A stretch of 64,000 nucleotides of DNA from Diatrype stigma (Eukaryota > Ascomycota > Sordariomycetes > Xylariales > Diatrypaceae). The stretch is from positions 1 through 64,000 of the forward strand of contig JAKJXP020000161.1 of NCBI GenBank assembly GCA_022225965.2. Direction: 5' to 3'. Shown here one piece after another: positions 10,138-19,005 of the stretch; position 1 is the stretch's first letter; each line of letters starts with the position of its first letter. The translations under genes were made by a program, and so were the position numbers. The notes beneath the pieces are model-generated. The model was given only the letters and a program-made list of their open reading frames with translations. It was not told where the DNA came from and did not search any database.

Positions 10138-11409
10138 TCACTGCTTCTTAGCCCGTCTCTTGATCTCCGATGGCTTACGGGGATTGTATACATAGTCCGG
10201 GTTTCTGATTTTATGCAACCACGCCTCCCGCTTTGCCATCTCCTTGAATGGGTACTTCTGCTGCTCCGAATATCCCTTCCAAATCTTTCTGGCGAGCGCA
10301 ACTATGGAGTATGATTAGTGTAATGATACGACAGAGCATGGCGAATTCAGTACTTACTAACGTCCTGGGCCTTCATTCCGGGATGGTCTTCCAGAATCTC
10401 CACTCGGATGTGTCGGAGAAAAAGCATCCAGCAGTTGAGCGGTCGAGTGACACCACTCTTGGGTGCCTTGGTTCTGGGGGCCTTTTGGCCACCGTTCACT
10501 TTCGTGGGTGGCTTTTTCTCCTTGCCATTCGCCTGAGTAGAGGGTATAGGTTCCTAACCCGTTACCTCGTTTTCGTTGGCGAAAGGCTGGTGGGTAATGA
10601 AATTGTTGGCTCTCTCGGCATGGGTGTTACCCATATGGGGGGCCATCTCATTCCGCGGCTCTAAGCCGCTTCTGGGCTCACGGTGGTGCTCTTGATACAT
10701 GTTCATATTGCCTTCGTGAGAAAAGTCGAGCTCAGGAGCGTGGTGCAGACTGTTAGGAAGCTTTAGGTCTGACAGCTTCTCTCCGGGAATTGCATCAGTC
10801 GGAATGATGACAAAAGCTACTGATAGATTCTGGAAGTCCGTGAATGAACCGAGGTAAACTCGGTCAGGGAATCCCATGTCATGAGCATAAGTAACGTTGT
10901 CCTTGCCGGTGGTTTGCCTAGCAAAGTATGAGTAAGGGCCAAATAATCCCCATGTTAAAAGGAATAGACACATAGCCTTAGGTAATAGATATTATCCGAT
11001 AGCTTATGTAACAGGATAGCAACTTTGATTGGGCGAGATTGAAAGATGGTTTGAAGGCACAATAACGTGGGGTTCGAAAGTGAACGAGGCGTGGAGTTCA
11101 GAATACTCACTTCATCAGGGATTGGACAATTTTCTTATCCTCAGCAGTCCAATGTTGGTACTGATTGGCAGGAATAGAGATGATACTGTTAAACTGGCTA
11201 ACCTGCACCCTAAGATCATCCCAAGTGGTGAGGATATTGTTCGTCTTGGCGGGCTGGAAGTCGCCAAGATCGAATGACTGTTCAGAGGACATTGTAACAT
11301 TGTCATCCGTCTTGGTTGGCTGGAAAGCATCAAAGATGAATGATTGATCAGAGGATATGGTAGTGTTGTCCTCATCACCGTAGTCAACAACTCCCCAATA
11401 GTCAGGCAT
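10138..11409 (-). CDS. MATA_HMG-box protein, MAT1-2-1-like (copy C), with in-frame TAG
   Basis: Exons in transcript order are 11409-11111, 10917-10358 and 10301-10138: 341 codons including the final stop. The N-terminus has one DYWG motif, then WDDLRVQVSQFNSIISIP and HWTAEDKK. Exon 2 encodes the YAHD...DRVYLGS block and a His/Asn/Glu-rich insert of about 40 residues, longer than in A or B. The TAG at 10554-10556 is codon 221. Then come APKSG and RPLNCWMLFLRH. The HMG intron is phase 1 (A|TT, Ile). Exon 3 gives ALARKIWKGYS and PRKPSEIKRRAKKQ and stops, so this copy is short-tailed like B and D. I chose the ATG at 11409 because the longer upstream frame starts in sequence resembling the leaders of the other copies. 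Confidence 0.82.
10554..10556 (-). other. In-frame TAG in HMG copy C
   Basis: GGT-TAG-GAA in exon 2, codon 221, is 29 codons before APKSG. The flanking bases ACGGGTTAGGA are nearly the same as in copy D. Confidence 0.9.
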
Positions 11410-11606
11410 CCTTAGAATAGAGATGGGGATGAAGGTTAAGAACCAATACGTTTGTATGGACTGTCGAATTGATGAGATTTGGGTCAATTGACGGCACGAT
11501 TCAGGATGCAATTGATGGGTGCAATTGATGGATGAAATTGACGGATGAAGTTGATGAAAAGAAAAGGTTGGGAGAAGGGTTGAAGTCGTGAAAGCTGGAC
11601 GCGGTG

Positions 11607-11615
11607 CTTAAGTAG
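11607..11615 (-). promoter_or_regulatory. CTTAAGTAG box upstream of copy C
   Basis: Same plus-strand nonamer as upstream of A and D, about 200 bp before the copy C ATG. Confidence 0.4.
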
Positions 11616-12503
11616 AAAATTCCTCAGTGCTGGTACCGAAATTAATACTGGGTGAAGAGGGCCAAAGCTTATTAGTACCTTGCAGTTGAAGATAAGGATC
11701 ATTTCCTTGATTTATGTTTCCCAGGTGCCCAGTAGCCAGGTAGGGTACAGATCGGTAGAGTCATATGACCCCGGGAGCAGGTCACTGTGGTGATGGGTTG
11801 TGAGTCTTACCTATTGTCTGATAAGCGGTGTTGATAGACATCTGCGAATCTATCTGCATTCAATACCTAGTGAAGCCATGTGTCTACTGGCCGGTATGAA
11901 AGTACACGGTACTATGAAAACATTATGTCTATACATTTTACCTTATATGAAGCTGATTCATCTCCCGCCTCTTCAATCGCAGCCCTACATCAAATTTATT
12001 TCTAAGATGTGTATTGAAGATACATGAACGTACCTTTCTATCGTGAACTGCATCATAATTGGTAGTCCTATACCGGATTATATAGCAACTCTTCACGAGC
12101 ATTTAAAAGAATGAAGGTTGCTACATACTACGTATTCACTGTGATCTCCAATGTTCACAAGCAGCAAGCCTTAAGCAGCAACACTACATACATGGAGCAA
12201 CATCGGTGGTACATATCAATGGCAAATTATGTTCGATAAGAACCTGTTTCTTATCCCGTGAAAAGTTCGAACGCAAGACACATTTTTTTAGATGGTGATT
12301 GTAGATTGACGTAGATGTATGCTAATAGACATGATATTTACCACCGATGTGATATTGGATTGCTTTAGGGACATCACCACCATAACTTCGTCGGCGACAG
12401 TGTCACATATATATACAAACTCTCCCATGTTTGGTTTGCACTGAACCTATCACAAACGCATCACAGTCTTGTATTCCTATCCTCTATCGCGAGATAGGGG
12501 CGG

Positions 12504-12558
12504 CTAGATAGGGGAGCTGGATTACCTAAGGTGATCGACATCTAGTGGCTTGGCACAC
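12504..12558. repeat. Dispersed direct repeat (copy 1)
   Basis: Starts CTAGATAGGGGAG, then GGATTAC and CTAGTGGCTTGGC. A similar, slightly longer block lies at 16923-16990. Together the two blocks bracket copies D and E. Confidence 0.5.
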
Positions 12559-12829
12559 ATTGTACAGACCTCTTCCGCCCCGAAGACAAGATCAATCCTA
12601 TCCCTTCTGTATGATATTGGGTATCTTTCCGAATCACGTTGCATTTGATTATCTGAAAGCGAACTCTTCATTCTCCGATATCTGCTATGAACACTACTTA
12701 GGTAGGTAGATAATAGCTACCCCAATCTCAAGCTACACCCAGAGTCTACTAGAGTGGAATGTATGTCCCACGACTACATGTAAGCTACATAACAGCAGTA
12801 CCAAAGGATGAGTTCTGCCAGTATCCCCG

Positions 12830-13937
12830 TTAGTTCTTGGATCGTCGCTTGATCTCAGAGGGACGACGCGGCTGGTATTTGTAGGTCGGATTGTCCCGCT
12901 TGTGTTGCTCTGCGAGGCGCTTCGCCTCGGCCTTCCAGGGGGCCTTCTCAGCCGCGGATAGGGCTTTCCAGATTCGGGAGACAATGCGGGCTGTAGAGCG
13001 TGGTCAGTGTCGTTGTGCAGCAAATCAAGAATTCATGTACTCACAAACTTGTTTGGTCAGCAGAGTGGGATTCTCTCTTAGAACCTCAACACGCTTGTGT
13101 GCGAGGAACAGCAGCCAGCAATTCTTCGGTCTGGTGATGCCCGATTTTGGCGCCTTTGACCTCTTAGTCTTCGGTTTGGTGACGCCCGATTTTGGCGCCT
13201 TTGACTTCTTAGTCTTCGCTCCCTTGGAGGCTGGTTGCGGCTTTGGGATCTCGCCAATAGCTTCTTCCTTGATCGGAGGCACGGGATCCTAACCCGTAGC
13301 ACCTCCTTGATCGAGGATTGGATAATCAACAGGCTCAACAGCCGTGATAGTGTTCAATTGCCCGGCCATATCTCCACCCATCCAATCGTTGTCGGGAAGC
13401 GCATTGTCAAAAAACATAGGTTCTGGCAACATTGGCTGCGGATACATCGGTTGAACGTCGTCAATTGGGATGATTACCATCGATGCCGATGTCTTCTCGA
13501 AGTCTGAACGAGATCCAAGATAATAGCGGTCTAGTAGGGTAACATCTTGAGCGTAAAATACGTCCTTTTTGCCGATTTCCCTGATAATTAATAAGTAAGT
13601 GGTGGAGATATGAAGTTTCAACTGGATGATGGAACAATGAAAATAGCCCAGGGTACAGAAGAATGTGAGATAGGGATTGTAGGGTTCGGGAATCTTCTTA
13701 CATCATGAACGATTGTATCATCTGCTTGTCCAGAATGCTCCATCCGTGAAACACGGTAGCTGGGATGGTGATGATTTGGTTGAATTGGCTCAATTGGACC
13801 TTCAAAGAGTCCCAATTCGCCCAGTGTCTGTCCATACCGTTGGAAGGCTGGACATAATCCTGACCAAAAAGCTGTCCAGACGGCATAGAGATTCCATTAC
13901 CAGCAGCATAGTCAATTACTCCATTAAAGAGATCCAT
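12830..13937 (-). CDS. MATA_HMG-box protein, MAT1-2-1-like (copy D), with in-frame TAG
   Basis: Exons in transcript order are 13937-13702, 13580-13045 and 12990-12830: 311 codons including the final stop. Exon 1 contains WDSLKVQLSQFNQIITIP and GWSILDKQ. Exon 2 has YAQD...DRYYLGS, a Met/Pro-rich stretch, and TAG at 13289-13291 (codon 176). An IKEE sumoylation-like site follows, then a duplicated basic linker (APKSGVT..APKSGIT) and RPKNCWLLFLAHKR. The HMG intron splits a Ser codon (T|CC) as in A and E and in MAT1-2-1. Exon 3 encodes SRIVSRIWKALSAAEK and YQPRRPSEIKRRSKN, the most canonical box end of the array. There is no C-terminal tail. It is divergent to copy E, with about 940 bp between the start codons. 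Confidence 0.83.
13133..13222. repeat. 45-bp in-frame tandem duplication in copy D
   Basis: Units 13133-13177 and 13178-13222 duplicate the APKSG-(I/V)T-(R/K)PK linker just before the HMG box, adding 15 residues without changing frame. Confidence 0.85.
13289..13291 (-). other. In-frame TAG in HMG copy D
   Basis: GGT-TAG-GAT in exon 2, codon 176, is 30 codons before the first APKSG. Confidence 0.9.
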
Positions 13938-14875
13938 CTTGAAGAATCAAGATTCCAATTGGTGTGAATGGGTCAAAAATGAAGTAGGATGGTTGATTGA
14001 AAAGAAAAGAAAGGTTGGTGAAGTACCGATGGTGTTCTTTTGTAGAGATTTGGTCTAGAAAAGGTAGAATGAAGGCAGAGATGGTGAGAACCAGAAGGAT
14101 TGATTGAAGATTTAATCTGCAATGAGGAGGGAGGAGGTCCTTAAGTAGTTTTTCTTTCCCAGGGTGCCCGGCTGCCGAACAAGTTGGCTGGTGGGCAACG
14201 ACTGAGTTGGAAGAGTCATCTGATCCGTAGATTGGGTTATCATGGCGAGGGGGTGTAGCTCGGCTTATCTATGAGGTACCTTGCGTCGAAATTGTCTTTT
14301 CCCCTCTTCGTATTCACTGCTTAGTCCGCTATCAATTGGTCTGTGTGGAAGTTCGTATATAGTAGCCGGTTGGTACTTCGCCTCCTACTGGGTATACGGC
14401 TGAGCTAGATCAGCGGAGAGAATGTACAATTTATACCCCTCGTCTGACCCCTCGTTTGACCTCCTTTTGATTCCTCAGGAATTTATATTAGTCTAGATAT
14501 AAAACTGGGGCTCCAGATATTCCCGTCACATACAACCTTGATGTAGCCAAGCTAGGACCATCTAAATAGAAAGTGAATGCAAACATCATATGAAAATATA
14601 AAAGACTAACAATAGGACAATAGGAAGCGGGGTAAGACGTTCATTATAGCTGACTCATCCGTAGCGAATAATTATCTAGAAGCCTCATCTAGGAATTTAT
14701 ATATAAAGCTGTCTTGCTCAATCCTTTTCAATCCTCTCTATTCGTCTTCTCTGCAACTCCTTCTCCAGCATTCCTGTCTCTCCAGAATTCCCGTCAATAC
14801 TTTCTTTTATCCCGACGCCTGTTCTCGATTCAATTCATCCTTGACCTTCACTGGTTCTCTCTATCAAGCCATCAC
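13938..14875. promoter_or_regulatory. Divergent promoter region of copies D and E
   Basis: On the D side there is a CTTAAGTAG box (14140-14148). On the E side a TATATATAAAG box (14698-14708) lies about 170 bp before the E start, with pyrimidine-rich leader sequence after it. No gene is seen. Confidence 0.55.
14140..14148 (-). promoter_or_regulatory. CTTAAGTAG box upstream of copy D
   Basis: Same nonamer as in A and C, about 205 bp before the copy D ATG and followed by a T-run as in A. Confidence 0.4.
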
Positions 14876-16292
14876 ATGGACTTTACGAACGAGTTTGCCG
14901 ACCATACCATGAGCATCATGGCTACTTCATCTCCGCAGTTCCTCGATGCTGGCGCTATTAATTCAGCCCAAACCTGGAACCATCTAAAAATCCAGCTAAC
15001 ACCCTTCAACCGGATTATCAGTATCCCAATCAAGACGTTTCGGAATTGGACAGTTGAAGAGAAATTCAACTTCATCTTTCTTATGAAGTACGTTCTTACA
15101 TATATTTACCTTGCTTGCTTCATGTTGAATGGAACAAGGTAGTCCGACAGCCTTTCCACGTCCTTATTCTCAAATCTTCAAGTACCAGCACATTCCACAT
15201 TTGATCTATCCATGTAGTCTGTCTACGTATCACTGTCTATATATCCATTTTCTCTTCTACCTTCTACAATCACGTCTATTAATAATTGCATACCCTCATA
15301 CCTTACCAATGGTTAGTTTAATATTTTTACTTACGCGTTATTATTAGGCAAACTATTCACTTAGATGATGTCCAATACTCCATGGACGCGGCGTTTCCTG
15401 ATAGGGTCTACCTAGGCTCAGTCTTTGACTTCCAGCAGACATCAGCAAACCTAACGACCATCCCAATTGGCAATGCCTTGCCATACAACGCTCAGGTCGC
15501 CAGCAGCTCGTCTACTCCCAAGCTAACAGCCATTCCGGCCGGTAGAGCTCCGACCCATTACGCACACAACCCCAATATGGATTTGGCATCCATTAATTCT
15601 ATCAATACGAATGGCCTGCTCAAGTCTGATAATAACAATACGAACAAGACTAAGAGACCGAGATCAAAGGCCCCGAAATCGGGAATTACACGACCACCGA
15701 ACTGCTGGATGCTCTTTCGTAAGCATTGGGATGGTCCTGTATCTAAGGCTCATCCGGGGATGAAAACCCCACAAATCTGTAAGCACATTGCCCTTGAATC
15801 CTTGCGGTGGGATGGTATTAACCTCCATTCACAGCGAAGATAATTGCTAAGATGTGGCATGCTCTACCTCAACATCATAAGCAGGTCTGGAAAGACCGTG
15901 CGCAGCAGTTGAAGGCAGAGCACAAGCTGCTATATCCCAACTACGAGTACCAACCGCGTCGTCCGAGCGAGATAAAACGACGAGCCAAGACAATCGCCAA
16001 ACAGGAACTTGGTGACATTCCCAGCATCCCCGAAGAGGTTGCCATTCCTCACAATGCGGCTGTTCCCAACAATACTACTCGTTTGGGAAACATTCTGGAG
16101 TTCGACCTCAACATGGGCTCGGAGTTTCCATCCAATGCTCAATACCACAACGATTTCGGTGACAGACCCCATGGAGACTTTTCAGGCCTCTTTGGAGCTG
16201 GGCATATAAAGCAGGAAAGCCCCGCTGAAGACCTTTATGGCCTTGCGGACGACCTTGGCCTTATCGATATTTCTACGAAAGGATGGGCCTGA
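14876..16292 (+). CDS. MATA_HMG-box protein, MAT1-2-1-like (copy E), uninterrupted
   Basis: Exons 14876-15087, 15348-15778 and 15835-16292 give 366 residues with no internal stop. The N-terminus has WNHLKIQLTPFNRIISIP and NWTVEEK. Exon 2 has YSMD...DRVYLGS, then TTG (15583-15585, codon 150) at the place where A-D have TAG, then APKSG and RPPNCWMLFRKH. The phase-1 HMG intron splits a Ser codon (T|CG). Exon 3 encodes SKIIAKMWHALPQHHKQ and YQPRRPSEIKRRAK. An acidic tail with GLFGAG and ADDLGL follows, matching copy A; it also has an IKQE sumoylation-like site. It is the only copy on the plus strand and the only one that can be translated without recoding, so it may be the constitutively functional or ancestral member. 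An in-frame ATG upstream at 14714 exists, but the 14876 start aligns with the family. Confidence 0.9.
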
Positions 16293-17748
16293 ATAATCTT
16301 TGAGCCGATCAGTATACCAATCTGATTGGAAGAGGAGACTGTGTCACCCCTAAGACTAAGCACAGAGATACCAATGCGGGACAAGCCTCGCCTCGATCGT
16401 TCATTCTTCACATACCTATAGCTACTTTCCTAGAGTTTGACTGTTTTCTTTCCTACTTTTCCTAGAGTCATGCATCGTCTTTCTTTTCCCAAAATACATG
16501 CGGAACGATAGTAATGGTATTGGAAGGACCATGAGGTCCAGGAGACATTGGAGGCATATGGGTAGCCTAGATCATAATATATTTCTTTACACTGTCGAGA
16601 ATCATTTTATTTGCTAATTCCCTGTGTTCCTAAGTCTTTCCCATGATCACTGCCATAATCTGTGAAGTCTGTCGCGATAAGGGTGCGATGGCACTGGTTT
16701 GAGAAAAGATAAAGTCGCATACTGCCGGGAATAAGGTAAAGTAACGAGTCAAGGGCCAAGAGAAACGCTGTAATGGCAGACTGCCAATTGCTTTATATAC
16801 ATAGGTAATACTAACAATAGGATGGTGTTCCTATTATGCCGTCCGTAGCCCCCCTGGCACCTTATCTTATCATCCAGACCACTACCGTAACAACAGGGGC
16901 TACATACTACCTACCTACCTACCTAGATAGGGGAGTTCGGATTACATAATGCGGGCGATCCGTAGCTTGCTTACTAGCGGCTTGGCGCATACTATGTGGA
17001 GCTCTCCCGCTGCTTATTTAGACTACAAACTTACAGGGGTCACCGGGGCTTACAAGGCAGGCAAGGGTAACGAGAAATCGGTTCTTTCTTTCCGTGTGAC
17101 GATAAATCTGTTTGCGAACCCTCGTTATCTTTGGCCTCCTAGATACAACATTGCTAAATTGTAATCGAGTCGTATCTAGACCATCGACTCTATATTCATC
17201 TTGTGTTCCTGTTTGATAATGAGTTATCCTTGCGTGCGTGACACATGTGAAAGTCGAGCTTGCATAGCTGAGGATACCAAGCAGCGCTGGAGTGAAGGAC
17301 ATCACTATAGGGATGCCAAGACCAGACACCGCTCATCTTTCCTTAGGCCGGAAGGGAATCTTGAAACTCGAAGAAACTAATGACACCAAGTAATACTCTT
17401 CGATTAGAATATGAAAACTTCACGTTGGGACCTTGGCTGCCGTTGGTCCTCAAGCTAAGTGCAACCCCAGGTCCCCGGATCGCCAAGCCGGCTGATTGCC
17501 AGCACGTTTGACGAGGCACCGTGCCTATTCAGGCAACCTCCGTGTTTAGCCACTTGGTATCTGGTGTAGACGTGAACTCGATCTTCGGCATTGGCTATAA
17601 TAGAGTTTGGAACGCCCACTTCATGAAGAGGAGTGGTCAAATAACTACACCCTTCCAGCCACCTCTATTACGGCTCTACAGGATCCAGAAAAGTTTGCAC
17701 TGGCACGAACCACCAAACATCTTCTATCCTTACTTGAAATTATCCAGC
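16293..17748. other. Spacer between copy E and the PEBP-like gene
   Basis: It contains the second copy of the repeat at 16923-16990, preceded by ACCT runs. I see no credible gene. Confidence 0.5.
16923..16990. repeat. Dispersed direct repeat (copy 2)
   Basis: Starts CTAGATAGGGGAG, then GGATTACATAATG and CTAGCGGCTTGGCGC. Partner of 12504-12558. Confidence 0.5.
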
Positions 17749-18734
17749 ATGAAGGCCTCCCAGATCCTCTCGACGGTCGGCTTAGCGGCGGTGTCCCTGG
17801 GGCAAACACCACCGGGCTTCACGCCGAGCGTTGAGACCAAGCTAGAAGTTATATTCGGTACTAAGGCGGTGTCGACCCCAGGAGACTCCTTCACAATAGC
17901 AGGTAAGGTCGATGGGTTCAACTCGTACTATCTGAGATATGGTTACTGACAGCTTCGTGAAGAGACTTCCCGGCAGCCCTCGATCGGGACTACCACTGCC
18001 TTGAACGGGACCGCCTATCTATGGATGATGATTGGTAAGCTTCTTTTCCCGTCCAGGGCTCAAACCACCTTAAGTTAGATGCCAAAAAAGTGCTAACGAA
18101 CCACAGATCTCGATGCGTATGCAGGATCCCCTGCCTCCTCCCCTTCGCTCAAAAGCTGACTAACACCGGTTGCCCCACAAACAGATCGACAACCTCGACG
18201 TACCTTCACACCGTCATCCGGGACTTTGCTCCGGCGGCTGAGGCGGACGCCAACGGGGTGTACCCACTTACGACCCAGCAAACCGGCCCGGTGACATGGT
18301 TCGGGCCAATGCCGCCGGCCGAGAACCCACCACGCGCACACCGCTACACGAACCGTAAGTAACTAGTTTGCTTCCCCTCCTTCAAGCCTACCCCCTCAAA
18401 ATTTGTTTGCTGCATTCCGGGGAAGGGGGCGGGAAGACTAGGCGCGGGGGTGGGGGGCCGCGAAGGACCACCAGATGCTAGACTCTAGTGTCGCATTAGT
18501 GCCAAGCTAAGCCACAGGGTCATGTGTCTAAAATAGAAGAGGACGGTTGCTAACTAACTCAATACGTCATGCTTAGTGATCTGGGAGCAGCCAGACGGCA
18601 CGGGCTGGACTATTCCGCAGTCAGCATCTTCGATGTTGCAGACCCAGAGGTTCGGCTTCAACGTCGCGAGCTTCCAGACCGCTGCCGCACTCGAGGACCC
18701 CATCAGCGCTGTCTGGTTCAACGTCACGGGATGA
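17749..18734 (+). CDS. Secreted PEBP-like protein with a 10-nt micro-exon
   Basis: Exons 17749-17902, 17963-18034, 18107-18116, 18185-18354 and 18577-18734 give 187 residues. The N-terminus (MKASQILSTVGLAAVSLG) is a signal peptide. Family motifs in order are YLWMMIDLDA (the D-x-D-A anion-pocket motif), YLHTVIRDF, GPMPP and HRYTNLIWEQP, and the C-terminus NVASF..AVWFNVTG. The third exon of 10 nt encodes most of DLDA and is needed to keep frame; its flanking introns have GTAAGC and GTATGC donors. The first intron uses a less usual AAG acceptor (17962), probably because the nearer CAG is too close to the branch point. The role of secreted fungal PEBPs is not well defined. No neighbour suggests a pathway. 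Confidence 0.82.
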
Positions 18735-19005
18735 GTGGTGGTAGGGCGGGCATGCACAAGGGTATACGTTCGATGGGAAGGAATTCAATGACGATGTGTA
18801 CTCGATGTAGGGAGGATACGGGATTGCACATGAACAGGGACCGGGGGAGATGTATCATTATGTCTTCAAAAGTATAACGAGAATATATGAATCCTCCGCG
18901 CCAATAAGGCCCTCGTAGAGTTCTGGGACATACAGATAATGAAATTATACTCGGCGTATAAAGAAAATCTCGATACCCCATACTAATATTCGCATATACC
19001 CCTCA

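Larger units (their letters stand above)
11410..12829. other. Spacer: upstream of copy C and 3' flank of copy D
   Basis: It holds the CTTAAGTAG box at 11607-11615 and a block at 12504-12558 that resembles 16923-16990. I see no gene in the remaining AT-rich sequence. Confidence 0.5.

Noticed and set aside
5231..13937. Calling copies A-D plain pseudogenes
   Set aside because: Each has only the one TAG, no frameshift, intact splice sites and conserved motifs after the stop. Decay would scatter lesions.
5231..16292. The canonical MAT locus
   Set aside because: No SLA2, APN2, COX13 or MAT1-1-1 alpha-box gene is visible in the flanks, and the box starts are divergent (NCW instead of NAY).
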